The position numbers were made by a program, and so were the translations under genes. From an uncultured Aquimonas sp. (GTDB lineage: Bacteria; Pseudomonadota; Gammaproteobacteria; Xanthomonadales; Xanthomonadaceae): DNA of 64,000 nucleotides. The stretch is taken from contig NZ_CALART010000110.1 in assembly GCF_937888285.1 (NCBI RefSeq), positions 79,821 to 143,820 of the forward strand, written 5' to 3'. This document shows positions 33,110 to 41,932 of the stretch, piece by piece. Under the pieces are notes generated by a model, which ran no database searches, was not told the origin of the DNA, and saw nothing but the letters and a program-made list of their open reading frames with translations. Position 1 is the stretch's first letter, and each line of letters starts with the position of its first letter.

Positions 33110-33125
33110 CGCACTTCGAAGTGCG
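33110..33125. repeat. Perfect 16-bp palindrome
   Basis: CGCACTTCGAAGTGCG reads the same on both strands, about 250 bases upstream of the integrase gene. Candidate dimeric-protein binding site. Confidence 0.6.
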
Positions 33126-33483
33126 TGGCACCGGCATCTCGTTCGGATGCAGGTTGCCACCCAGGCTGACCTGGGTTCGCTGGGTTGTTCAGTGACCCGG
33201 TGCTTCCCGCTGGAAGAACTCCCCTACCACCGGGGAGTGCGGGGCCGCGTCTACAGCCGTGTACCGCGCCTCTACAGGGGCGACAAGACACACGGGCGCC
33301 TCAAGGGCGATCGACGAAGGCTCGGGTAGGTCATGTGCTGCCCGGGGGCAGCGCACGTCGCAGGCTCGCGCATTGGCGGCGTCTGCGACCTCGAAGGGTC
33401 CGTTGAACGGATCGATATGGGATGGAATCACCGCGTCTGGCGCGGTACGGCTCTCGAACTTGAAGAACAGGAGCCGGCGGCTG

Positions 33484-33506
33484 GTGCGGGTCACGACCGC
33501 TAACGG
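33484..33506. repeat. 22-bp dispersed repeat, copy 3
   Basis: Shares the 22-base core with copies at 5483 and 19783, diverging after the final CG. Lies in the palindrome-rich region. Confidence 0.7.
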
Positions 33507-34010
33507 CTGCTTCATGGCACCGAGGCCAACGGACACAGCATCCGGCCTGCTTGTGATCGAGGGATCTTGTGGCAGGCACACAAGGCTCGGGCGGAAGTTG
33601 ACACCATTGCGCCGGCCGATGTCAAGCACTGGACTTGCATAAAGGGCTGGGCTTGATCTTTGGAATTCCTGCATTAGCGCGGACTATTCTTTGAACTCGA
33701 AATCGCACGAATCCACGCCAGGGTTGACAAAGAAATTGCTTGGCCTCTAGTCACGAAAAACTCCGGACGGAGAGAACCGATCAGGCCGACGGGGAGGCAC
33801 GCTCGCCGAACTGGGGCCCGTGAGGGGACCAACTGGAACGCGGCGAGGCGATCGACGCCCATCGCGTGTCCGCGCAGGGGGCCGTTGCGGGCCTCTCCAG
33901 CACTTGTGCCTTCACTTTCGGGTGCTGTTTGCTGCTGATTTCCGCTTGTTCGATCCGATCGATCTGCCGATCCTCGATGACACCCGTGCTCTCTGTGGAA
34001 AGGGCGGAAC

Positions 34011-35066
34011 ATGAGCATCGTCGTCAGGGCCATCGACGTCGGCTTCGGCAACACGAAGTACGTCACGGCATCAGCGCAGGGCCAGGTCGACTGTGCCCAC
34101 TTCGCTTCGCTGGCCTACTTCGGACAGGACGAGATTCCGGTCGAGTCGATGGGCGGCAGGCGCCGTACTGTCCAGGTGCCGGTCGACGGCCTGCTCTACG
34201 AGGTCGGGCCTGATGTCGAGTTCGCCGCGGACAGGTTCCGTTCGCGTCAACTGCACGACGGGTACACCCAGACGGCCGAGTACCGGGCGCTTGCGACCGG
34301 TGCTTTGCACTTCATGAAGGTAGAGACCGTCGACCTCCTCGTGGTCGGGCTGCCCGTGTCGCAGTACACGAGCAAGCGCGCGGCTCTCCAGAAGGCGATG
34401 ACAGGGACCTTCCACGCCGGTCGCAAGCAACGGATCGTGGTCAAGCGGGCACTCGTCGTGCCGCAGCCCCAGGGCGCGCTCTACTGGTGCGCGCAGCAGA
34501 ACCCAAGCGTTGGCTTGCCAAAGTACAAGTCGCTGGTGATGGACGTGGGTTCGCGGACCTTCGACTGGCTGGTCACGCGTGGCATGCGGGTTGTTCCGCA
34601 CATGAGCGACTCCGTCACCCGGGGTGTCTCCGACATCCTCCGCCATATCGCTGACACCGTCGGCGCCAGGATGAAGGAGGACTTCCGGGATCTGGATGCA
34701 GTCGACCGGGCTTTGAGGTCGGGGCAGATCCTGCGGCTCAATCAGATTGACCATGACCTGAAGAAGTTCGACACCGCCATCCACAAGATCGCCGACCAGG
34801 CGCTCGATTTCGTTCTCGCCAGGCTCGACGGCCCGCAGGAACTCGAACACATCATCCTGGTCGGTGGCGGCGCTTACCTCTACACGAAGGCGGTGCGGCG
34901 GCGCTTCCCGAAGCACAAGATCACCGAGGTCGCCGATCCGATGTACGCCAATGTGAGGGGCTTCCAGCTGCTCGGCGAGCAGTACGTCCGGGAGCGACCG
35001 GAGCTGTTCAGAGCGGACGGTGGCAGCGTGACCAGCGAGGCGTCGGTGTCGGCGGGGAGCCAGTGA
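34011..35066 (+). CDS. PRTRC system protein D, ParM/StbA-like actin-fold ATPase
   Basis: 351 residues. Actin-fold motifs: phosphate-1 AIDVGFGNTKY (7-17), phosphate-2 LVMDVGSRTFDW and adenosine loop ILVGGGAYLY. Length and layout match plasmid ParM/StbA proteins and the PRTRC D family. ParM filaments push plasmid copies apart, with a small DNA-binding adaptor; the next gene, overlapped by GTGA, is a good adaptor candidate. Here it is 22 kb from the rest of the PRTRC cassette. SD AAAGGGCGG. Confidence 0.9.
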   Translation: MSIVVRAIDVGFGNTKYVTASAQGQVDCAHFASLAYFGQDEIPVESMGGRRRTVQVPVDGLLYEVGPDVEFAADRFRSRQLHDGYTQTAEYRALATGALHFMKVETVDLLVVGLPVSQYTSKRAALQKAMTGTFHAGRKQRIVVKRALVVPQPQGALYWCAQQNPSVGLPKYKSLVMDVGSRTFDWLVTRGMRVVPHMSDSVTRGVSDILRHIADTVGARMKEDFRDLDAVDRALRSGQILRLNQIDHDLKKFDTAIHKIADQALDFVLARLDGPQELEHIILVGGGAYLYTKAVRRRFPKHKITEVADPMYANVRGFQLLGEQYVRERPELFRADGGSVTSEASVSAGSQ

Positions 35067-35362
35067 CCGCGGCCCGGAAGGACGGATCGGTCCGGATCAA
35101 GCTCACCATCTCGCGCGAAGAGCATCCTGCCATGTTCGAGGCGCTGGCCAGCATCCGCAATCCACGGCGCAGGACCGGGAGGCTGAAGGAACTGGTCGTC
35201 AAGGCACTGACCCTGGAGCAGGTCGGTGCGACAGCGATCCTCGGTCCGCTTCTTCCCGACGGTGCCTGTCCAGGCGTTGCTCCCGGCGGCGAAGCCGCAA
35301 GGGCAGGCCCTCCGGCCACTCCAGTCGCATTGATGCTGGAGTGGGACGAGTCCACGACTTGA
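35063..35362 (+). CDS. Small putative ParR-like partner, 99 aa
   Basis: GTG start overlaps the protein D stop as GTGA. The first 50 residues (VRIKLTISREEHPAMFEALA, RTGRLKELVVKALTLEQ) fit a ribbon-helix-helix pattern, with a strand and two helices; the rest is flexible. Position and size match adaptors that link actin-like filaments to a centromere. Sequence identity to known ParR is not evident, so the role is inferred from context. Confidence 0.65.
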   Translation: MTAARKDGSVRIKLTISREEHPAMFEALASIRNPRRRTGRLKELVVKALTLEQVGATAILGPLLPDGACPGVAPGGEAARAGPPATPVALMLEWDESTT

Positions 35363-35381
35363 ACCGGGCCGCCGACTGACC

Positions 35382-35834
35382 ATGACCGATCGCGACGAGT
35401 TCGTCAGTGCAAGCGACCTGGCCCGCATGGGCTACTGCGAGCGGCAGGTGGCCTTCGACGCTTCCCATGGGCAGCGCCTGACGGTGGAGCAGGCGCGGGC
35501 GCGAGACCGCGGCCTGAAAGCGCATGCCGCCTTCTACGACGAGAGTCGCAGGATTGCGGCCGCCAGCGCCACGAAGGGCCGGTGCTTCATCGCCACACTG
35601 GCGCTCGGGGAGTGCGACGACACGCGCGTGTTGCGCGCTTTCAGGGACCTGTATCTGAGGCGATCAGCTTGCGGACGGTGGTTCGTCGGAGCCTACTACG
35701 CGACTTCGCCAGCGCTGTGCTGCTGGCTGGAGTCACGGCCGCGCGCGATCCGGGCCCTGCGCTGGCTGCTGAAGGGGCTGGCCCGTGCGGCCGGTGCCGC
35801 GGTGAATCTGAAGGTGGGACGCGACGATGGGTGA
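35382..35834 (+). CDS. CFI-box protein with a Cas4-like N-terminal motif
   Basis: 150 residues. The N-terminus FVSASDLARMGYCERQVAFD looks like the opening of Cas4/RecB-family nucleases (S-x-S-x-L-x8-C), but no nuclease core follows. The C-terminal half is a CFI-box domain: CFIATLALGECDD, RAFRDLYLRRSACGRWFVGA and YYATSPALCCWLE. Function of CFI-box proteins is unknown. It overlaps the Cas4-like nuclease gene by eight bases. Confidence 0.7.
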   Translation: MTDRDEFVSASDLARMGYCERQVAFDASHGQRLTVEQARARDRGLKAHAAFYDESRRIAAASATKGRCFIATLALGECDDTRVLRAFRDLYLRRSACGRWFVGAYYATSPALCCWLESRPRAIRALRWLLKGLARAAGAAVNLKVGRDDG

Positions 35835-36375
35835 CGGGGTTGCCGCGCTGATCCTGCTGATCGCCTTCATCGCGTCCGCGATCCTGTTCGCCAGAAGGCG
35901 GTCGTCGCAGATCGACGACATCGAGCGTGGCCTTCCCGCCGAACTGCGCGGCGCCGAGATCGCCTATGCCGAGCGGACATTCAGATCGCATCGACATCGC
36001 CTGGTGGCCAGGCTGGACCGCGCATACCGGACACCGGCGGGGGTTCAGCTTGTCGAGCTGAAGACGCGCCCTCGCGACGCCGTGTACATGTCCGACGTGA
36101 TCGAGCTGTCGACACAACGGATTGCCCTGCAGGACGAGACCGGCGAGACAGTCTCTGATGAGGCGTGGGTCGTCGTCCAGAACAGCCGAAGCGGCTCGCG
36201 CAGGCCGAGCAGGGTCCGCCTGCTGGGGCAGTCCGAGATTGCTGCGATGCGCGAGCGTTACGTGGCTGTCGTGCACGGCAGGGTGGGCAGGCCAGCCCCG
36301 GCGCGGACGCCTTCGCAGTGCGACCACTGCGCGCACAAGGCGAGGTGCGGAGCCAAGTATCAGGACCGTGCCTGA
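35827..36375 (+). CDS. Membrane-anchored Cas4-like PD-(D/E)xK protein
   Basis: 182 residues. An N-terminal helix (VAALILLIAFIASAILFA, 5-22) would anchor it in the membrane. Nuclease core: Asp64 in ARLDRAYR, Glu77-Leu-Lys79 in LVELKTR and Gln97. The C-terminal CDHCAHKARC (165-174) supplies three Fe-S cysteines as in Cas4; the fourth, normally N-terminal, is absent here but present in the preceding gene (GYCER). No cas genes are near. Possibly acts with the preceding protein. Confidence 0.7.
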   Translation: MGDGVAALILLIAFIASAILFARRRSSQIDDIERGLPAELRGAEIAYAERTFRSHRHRLVARLDRAYRTPAGVQLVELKTRPRDAVYMSDVIELSTQRIALQDETGETVSDEAWVVVQNSRSGSRRPSRVRLLGQSEIAAMRERYVAVVHGRVGRPAPARTPSQCDHCAHKARCGAKYQDRA

Positions 36376-36376
36376 A

Positions 36377-36697
36377 TCACTTGGCGGGAGGCGGCCCGAC
36401 GAGACAGCGCCGGCGACGGCGCTCAAGGGCGACACGTCGACCGACCAGCAGCATGACCACGATGCCCCACATCGAGGTGGCCAGCAGTACCCAGCCGCCG
36501 GCAGCAGCAGGTAGCAGCAGGGCCGACAACGCGAACCCGGGGACTGTCGTTGCAAGCAGGAACCTGTCGCAACCTCGCGCAACCTGCCTGAAGCCCGAAT
36601 CGTCCAGCGATCGGAGATGGTGACGCCCGGATCTCAACACTAGGAGCGCGGCCAGCAGCGGTATTACCCAACGATGCGCGTTGTCGTCGGGGGGCAT
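36377..36697 (-). CDS. Small membrane protein, about 106 aa
   Basis: ATG 36697, 25 bases after the S49 protease stop. Hydrophobic segments VIPLLAALLVL, FALSALLLPAAAGGWVLLAT and MWGIVVMLLVG suggest two or three membrane helices with a basic C-terminus (RRVALERRRRRC). Family not recognised. Likely co-transcribed with the protease. It ends one base after the convergent Cas4-like gene. Confidence 0.6.
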   Translation of the reverse strand: MPPDDNAHRWVIPLLAALLVLRSGRHHLRSLDDSGFRQVARGCDRFLLATTVPGFALSALLLPAAAGGWVLLATSMWGIVVMLLVGRRVALERRRRRCLVGPPPAK

Positions 36698-36722
36698 GCC
36701 GCACGAACTGCGGCGTCCGCGT

Positions 36723-37817
36723 TCAGCGGACAACGACACCCGTCGTCGTCAGGCGCTGCACCGAACTCACGACTGCGTCCTGAATGGTCCGACCGAGCAG
36801 CTGCAGACCCTGGTTGCTGGGACCGAAATCGTAGGCCTGGACACCCCAGGTGCTGGCAACGTATTCGTCGATCGTGCCGACGGCATCCACCAGGCCGATC
36901 TCCTTTGCTTCGGGGCCGGCCCACACTTCGCCGGTCGCGACGTCGACGCCCGCCTTGAGTTGGGGCCCGCGCCGCGCCTTCACCTCCTCGAGGAAGTACG
37001 TGCCCATCTGATCGACCAGCTTCTGCGCCTTCAGGTCGACTTCGGGTGTCACCGGCGTGAAGGGATTCAGGAAGGACTTGAGCTTGCCCGACGCATAGAC
37101 CCGCTGGCTGACGTCGTACTTGGCAATCGCACGATCCAGTTGCCATGGGGCCATGATCGCCCCGATGGATCCAACCAGGGAGTACCTGCCTGCGACGATC
37201 TTGTCGGCGTGCAGGGCGATCAGGAAGGCCGCGCTGGCGCCGAGGTTGTTGATCACCGCGACGACCGGCTTCGGGTGTTTGCGCTTGAGCGAGCCGATGG
37301 CGGTGTAGATGCGCTCGGCTTCCACAGGCGCCCCGCCAGGGCTGTCGATCGACAGCACGACCGCCTTGACGTTGGGATTCGCGAAAGCCTTCTCCAGCAG
37401 GGGCACGATCGAGTCCGCCGAAGCGTGATCGGTCGACGAGATCTGGCCCTCGATGCGCACGACGCCCACCACGTCGCCAAACGGGCCCCATCGGAACCCG
37501 GTCGAACTCAGGAAGAAGAGGAAGTAGACGATGCCAAGCAGGACGGGCAGGCCGAAGACCATGGCCTGGAACAGCATGCGCCAGCGGTGCTCAGACTTCC
37601 GCTCTCCGGCCGCGAGCCGCTGAGCCTCCTGGAACGATTCACGTTGCCCCCGCATCTCGCGCATCAACTCCAGCAGGAGACCTGTCTGCCCGTGCTGAGC
37701 CATGACATTCGCCTGGGAGTCTGGAGTCGCATCGTTGCCGTCCGCTTGGCCCGCCATGGGCGGCCGCACTGGACCGGTTTCGGATTGCGACGCAGGGCGG
37801 TCTTGGTCGTTGGTCAT
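36723..37817 (-). CDS. S49-family signal peptide peptidase (SppA-like)
   Basis: 364 residues from ATG 37817 with GGAG upstream. One membrane helix (about 83-104) anchors a periplasmic S49 domain: VLSIDSPGG, catalytic Ser195 in NNLGASAAF, VGSIGAIM, and the base Lys in ASGKLKS (245 or 247). Short SppA form (one domain). Such proteases near transfer operons may clear signal peptides of the many secreted Tra proteins (inference). Confidence 0.88.
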   Translation of the reverse strand: MTNDQDRPASQSETGPVRPPMAGQADGNDATPDSQANVMAQHGQTGLLLELMREMRGQRESFQEAQRLAAGERKSEHRWRMLFQAMVFGLPVLLGIVYFLFFLSSTGFRWGPFGDVVGVVRIEGQISSTDHASADSIVPLLEKAFANPNVKAVVLSIDSPGGAPVEAERIYTAIGSLKRKHPKPVVAVINNLGASAAFLIALHADKIVAGRYSLVGSIGAIMAPWQLDRAIAKYDVSQRVYASGKLKSFLNPFTPVTPEVDLKAQKLVDQMGTYFLEEVKARRGPQLKAGVDVATGEVWAGPEAKEIGLVDAVGTIDEYVASTWGVQAYDFGPSNQGLQLLGRTIQDAVVSSVQRLTTTGVVVR

Positions 37818-37965
37818 CTTGGATCTCCGGCTGCTGAGCGCAGTGAGCGAGGCCAAGATAGGCAGGATGCATGCCTCTGAAAAGCGAAAATGCCGGGGCT
37901 GCTGCGGGCTGAAGTGAGGGATTCAGCGGCGCACCGGCAGGATCGCCGGACACAGGCCGGAGCGG

Positions 37966-38568
37966 TTACTTCGGGCAGGCGCCACCCTGAAGCAGTGAAG
38001 CCAGGGTGACCTTGTCACAGTTGGTCTTCTTGTCAGGGATGCCGGCAGGCGCTGGCACGCTCTCGACGCGAGCAGCTCCCTGGAGTCGGGCTTTGAGCGA
38101 TTCCAACGGATCAGCACGTTCGAGTTCGCCAAGGTGCGCACCGAGCGCGTTCCTCTTCGTGATCGGGCAGCGCAATTCAAACCCCGGCTCCGAACCACCA
38201 AGGAACGGGATAGAAACCTCCGATCGAACGACTGTGGCAACAGCACAAGCTGAGTTCGCGAGTTGAACCAGAGATTCAGCTGCGACTGCGAGGTCGGACA
38301 TGCCTTGCAGAATCAGGATCTGGCCGTCGGCACACTTCTGGGCAACGAACGAGGCGGACAGGCGAAAGTACGCATCGACCTGGTCGCGCTTTGCGGCTGC
38401 TGCTGGGATGAGCAGAGAACCTCCAAGGAACCCAATCGTGTTCGGCGCCAGATCGCAAACCGTTGCATCTGTGACCTTGCCGGGTCGAAGGGCAACGGCG
38501 TACGCAGGGGACTGGTAGGCAGTCAGGAAGGCGGCCAAACACGCCGTGAGCAGGCTGCGATCAAGCAT
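37966..38568 (-). CDS. Secreted protein of unknown function, 200 aa
   Basis: A clear signal peptide (LLTACLAAFLTAYQSPAYA) gives a periplasmic or secreted product of about 175 residues with five or six cysteines (TVCDLAP, AQKCADGQ, SACAV, LRCPITK, TNCDKV, GGACPK), suggesting disulfides, which fits an element carrying its own Dsb proteins. Base composition is slightly richer in A+T than neighbours. No family recognised. Upstream of sppA on the same strand. Confidence 0.7.
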   Translation of the reverse strand: MLDRSLLTACLAAFLTAYQSPAYAVALRPGKVTDATVCDLAPNTIGFLGGSLLIPAAAAKRDQVDAYFRLSASFVAQKCADGQILILQGMSDLAVAAESLVQLANSACAVATVVRSEVSIPFLGGSEPGFELRCPITKRNALGAHLGELERADPLESLKARLQGAARVESVPAPAGIPDKKTNCDKVTLASLLQGGACPK

Positions 38569-38659
38569 TCTGGTCTCCTTGACAGCATCGCCGGACGAGT
38601 ATAAAGATTGGCCTCAAGGGAAGGCGATCAACTGCTCGCCTGACGAGCCGACAACCTTG

Positions 38660-38977
38660 ATGGAGCCCGCAGTGAACCGCGTACGAACTGTCCTTTTGGC
38701 CTTTGTAGTGGTCGGCGGTCTCGCGGCTGCCACGGTGACCGACAGAGGTGCGTTCGTCATGGGCTTCTTCTTTGTATTCTGGGGCGGCGCATCAGCGGCG
38801 GTCATGTGGGTTGCGAGTCGCAACTGGGCTGCGGCGCAGGAAGTCGACCCTGACCTTCGGAGCGCTACCAGTGCTGAGAATCGCCCGTTCTTTGACGAGA
38901 ATGGAGTTCATCGGTTCCAGGGCGACGTGTTTGACGCGGAGAATCATCCGACGCCGGGTGCACAGGGCCGCATCTGA
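38660..38977 (+). CDS. Small membrane protein, 105 aa
   Basis: ATG 38660 (GTG at 38672 possible). Helices VRTVLLAFVVVGGLAAATV and AFVMGFFFVFWGGASAAVMWV, then a soluble acidic tail (RFQGDVFDAENHPTPGAQ). Not recognised. Convergent with traG, 19 bases away; divergent from the secreted 200-aa protein. Confidence 0.6.
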   Translation: MEPAVNRVRTVLLAFVVVGGLAAATVTDRGAFVMGFFFVFWGGASAAVMWVASRNWAAAQEVDPDLRSATSAENRPFFDENGVHRFQGDVFDAENHPTPGAQGRI

Positions 38978-38996
38978 GGGTGCGGCGCTTCCAGTC

Positions 38997-41903
38997 CTAG
39001 TTGGGACGCCGTTTGCCACCTTTGGGAAGCATCGTCGGAACTTCAGCCGTCGCGGCGATGTCTTGAGCGCGCTGAGATTTGGCGATGCGCTCCTTGGCCG
39101 CTTGGGCGGCAGCGCTGGCCTGGCCAGGACCGTCCCTCATGACTTCGCGCGCCTGTTCAGCGATGTTTGCTACGTCGTCGCGAAGTTGGCGAGCATTGCT
39201 CATGGCCTGCGAGCGCCGTGATCCGATAGTGCCATCTGGATTTCGAGTTATCTCATTGCGCTGGTCGAAAGTTTCGGCAGCAGATTGCCTTTGCCAAGCT
39301 TCTGCAGCGTGTGCCGTTACATCGCGCCGAATGCCGCTCAGAGCTGTTGGCAATTCGGGTGGGCCGAGAGTCTCGCCACTCATCCTCGGGGACACAGCGC
39401 GGTCGTTCGATCGATCAGCAGAGTCAACCCTTGATGCAGCGAAGGCGGGATCCTGCAGATCGGCTTCTCTGGCCCTCTGAACATCTTCAAAGGTGGCTGG
39501 GAGCGCAGTGGAACCCATTTGGTTTCTCGTTGGCGGCAAGGCGCGCGTGGCAAGTTCGCTGGCCATGGCCGCCTGCAGCGCAAGACTGTCGGATCCGTAC
39601 TCTGCTGCCAAGCGTTGGTAGCGGCGCATGAAATCGGAGTTCGCTGGCAGCTGAGCCAAGTCGATGGACAGAGCCTCCCCTGACTCATATGCAGTAGACA
39701 ACCGTTTCGCCACGGCCTGTCTCTCGGCAAACACCGACTGTGCTGAGTCAACCCGGGTGGTGGCTGTGGAGAGGCGAGACGCGAGTTCCCGTCCTTCGCG
39801 ACTCTCAGCACCGAGAGCACTTGCGAACGTTTGATCTCGAGTCGCACGATCCGCGAAGGATCGAAACTGCCTTAGCTGATCGTTTGTGAGTTCAGATGCA
39901 ACCTTCTGTTGTTGCTCGGTCAAATTGGAGCTGTAGGACTTTCCGGCGTTGCCTGAGGCATTGGCCCTGATCGGGCTGATGCCAGGAGTGCCGATCCCTC
40001 CTGAAAGCTGGAATGCGATCTGCGAGACCTGCGAGGAGCTGAGACCGGTGCTCTTGGCAACTTGTTCGGAGATGGTGCGCAGGCTGTCGGCCGACTTTCC
40101 AAGCTCTTCGACACTGGAAATTGATTGTCCACTTGTTCGATTCGAGGACTGATAGCGCGATGTCGTGCGCGACATGGCTTCAACCAAGGTTGATGACAGT
40201 TCACTGCTGGCCGACACCACATCAGAGCGTGCCGACTCGGCGGCACGGGAAGCCTCCGAGACAGCACTCTGACTGACACGGGATGACACGACTCGAGACA
40301 CGGCGCCCTCATTGCGCAGGTACGAGACTGCCTGCTGACCAGAGCCGGTTGTGGTCAACCAGTTCCCGTCCATGTCCTGTTGCCGTGAAACCCAGGGGTT
40401 CGAAGTCGAAGGACTCACGACCCGTTGATCCATGGACACATTGCCCATGCTCGCGTTACCTGCGGCGGCGGCGGCGGACGCATTCCCGCTGAGGGATGCA
40501 GATTGCAGGCCCTGCAGACCACCCATGATCGCGCTGCCGAAGTTGACGAGCCTGCTTGCCAGAGAGTAGGCCAGCATCGGAATGCCGATGATGAGGTACG
40601 AAACCACAGCCTGCGATGACACGGCGTTCGAGTAGATCGGCGAGGAGGTCTGAAGGGCGAGTGCCTTGACCCCGCCACCGACTTCGGCAGCCGCGGCCTG
40701 GTCGAGCTGGGCATAGATGGACGCCATGTAGTTGAGGATGGCGAACAGGGGCGGCCAGAGCTGGATCGAGATCAGTGCTGATGCATACCCGGCCAGCATG
40801 AGCAGGGTGTTGCGACCCGAGGAGAGGAAGAGGAGCAACACGATCAGGGGGAACACCGCGTAGCACATCGCCTCGGCCACGTTGCGAACGACCGGAAGGG
40901 CCTGCTCGGCAATCTTGGCGCCATTGATCCATGCGGCGTTCTGTGAAGCCACCGCCGCTGCACGCCCGGTGGCCAGCATCATGCAGGACGGATCGTTGAT
41001 CTTCTGGCAGCCCATCTCCCCGGCATCGTTGATCGCATTGATCATGGCGTTCTGGCGGATCAGGTCCGAAGCCGTTGCCGCGGCTGCTGCTATCTGGCCA
41101 CGGATGTAGGCCTGCGGGATCTGGTTGACCACGGCGGCCTGGGCGGCCACAGCAGCCAGGCTCGGGTTCAGGCGCAAGCCCAACTTGCCTGTCAGGTCGG
41201 TGATCTGCGCTGGCAGGCGCGCGCCGATCGACGCGTAGACCTGGTCGCAGGTGTTCGTGGTGACGCCCGCCGCTGTCGTGATGATGCTGAAGCGTGCCGG
41301 GTTCGTGGCGGCCATCGTCGCCCAGAGATCTGCAGACGACGAGAAGGCCGCCGGTGAGATGGTGCCATCGGCGATGTCGAACGTGGTGCAGTTGCTGACG
41401 AAGTTGACGAGGTCCGTCCGGACAGCCGGGTCCGGGATCGAGGCCCGGCGTGTCTCCTGGATCAGGCGGCTGCCGAACATCAGGCCGTTCTGCTGGTAGG
41501 AGAGCTCGGCTGGCAAGGCTGCTGGCCCCGGCAGCGTCTGGAAGGCTGTCTCGAACAACTCGGTGATCGAGTTCCCGATCGAACTCGTGAGGCCGCCGAG
41601 TGCAGCCATGCCGAAGGGGACGTTCGCGACCACGCGCACCGGTGTGCCCCCTGTCTTGTCGACGACCCCGACGGTGACGCGTGGAACGAACAGGACGCCG
41701 TAGACGAGCACGACAGAGATGATCCACTTCCAGCCCTGGAGCTTCTCCGGCGAGAACATGTAGGCGATCAGTGCCGCGACGAAGCCGCAGAAGGCGACCG
41801 CCGCAATGGCGCTGAGGTACGTTCCCGATGCAACGATGGCCGCGATGGCATTGAAGATGCCGGCGAGGCTCTCGGTGTTGTGATAGGCGTAGATCTCCCA
41901 CAT
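38997..41903 (-). CDS. traG: F-type mating-pair stabilisation protein TraG
   Basis: 968 residues, close to F TraG (938). N-terminal TraG_N domain with membrane helices around 14-49 and 58-76 and further helices near 355-400 and 440-470. A large glycine/serine/glutamine-rich C-terminal domain follows (VSPSTSNPWVSRQQDMDGNW, and many Ser/Ala heptads), facing the periplasm in F. It is required for pilus assembly (N-terminus) and mating aggregate stabilisation/entry exclusion (C-terminus). Last gene of the 23-gene transfer operon, 29 bases after traH. Confidence 0.92.
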   Translation of the reverse strand: MWEIYAYHNTESLAGIFNAIAAIVASGTYLSAIAAVAFCGFVAALIAYMFSPEKLQGWKWIISVVLVYGVLFVPRVTVGVVDKTGGTPVRVVANVPFGMAALGGLTSSIGNSITELFETAFQTLPGPAALPAELSYQQNGLMFGSRLIQETRRASIPDPAVRTDLVNFVSNCTTFDIADGTISPAAFSSSADLWATMAATNPARFSIITTAAGVTTNTCDQVYASIGARLPAQITDLTGKLGLRLNPSLAAVAAQAAVVNQIPQAYIRGQIAAAAATASDLIRQNAMINAINDAGEMGCQKINDPSCMMLATGRAAAVASQNAAWINGAKIAEQALPVVRNVAEAMCYAVFPLIVLLLFLSSGRNTLLMLAGYASALISIQLWPPLFAILNYMASIYAQLDQAAAAEVGGGVKALALQTSSPIYSNAVSSQAVVSYLIIGIPMLAYSLASRLVNFGSAIMGGLQGLQSASLSGNASAAAAAGNASMGNVSMDQRVVSPSTSNPWVSRQQDMDGNWLTTTGSGQQAVSYLRNEGAVSRVVSSRVSQSAVSEASRAAESARSDVVSASSELSSTLVEAMSRTTSRYQSSNRTSGQSISSVEELGKSADSLRTISEQVAKSTGLSSSQVSQIAFQLSGGIGTPGISPIRANASGNAGKSYSSNLTEQQQKVASELTNDQLRQFRSFADRATRDQTFASALGAESREGRELASRLSTATTRVDSAQSVFAERQAVAKRLSTAYESGEALSIDLAQLPANSDFMRRYQRLAAEYGSDSLALQAAMASELATRALPPTRNQMGSTALPATFEDVQRAREADLQDPAFAASRVDSADRSNDRAVSPRMSGETLGPPELPTALSGIRRDVTAHAAEAWQRQSAAETFDQRNEITRNPDGTIGSRRSQAMSNARQLRDDVANIAEQAREVMRDGPGQASAAAQAAKERIAKSQRAQDIAATAEVPTMLPKGGKRRPN

Positions 41904-41932
41904 TGCAGCAATCCCCGACGGTGCCGTGGCGC

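Larger units (their letters stand above)
32867..34010. other. 1.1-kb gene-free region rich in palindromes, upstream of the actin-like gene
   Basis: No frame looks coding. It contains a perfect 16-bp palindrome (33110-33125), ACTCCCC/GGGGAGT arms (33218-33238), GCTGCCC-GG-GGGCAGC (33337-33352), the third 22-bp repeat (33484-33506), a more A+T-rich part (about 33600-33760) with TTGACA at 33724, and CGATC-type short repeats near 33950. ParM-type systems keep their centromere upstream of the actin gene, so this is a candidate partition site or origin (inference). Confidence 0.45.

Noticed and set aside
33189..33674. 161-aa minus-strand frame in the palindrome-rich region
   Set aside because: No motif, SD or neighbour; codon use unlike real genes.
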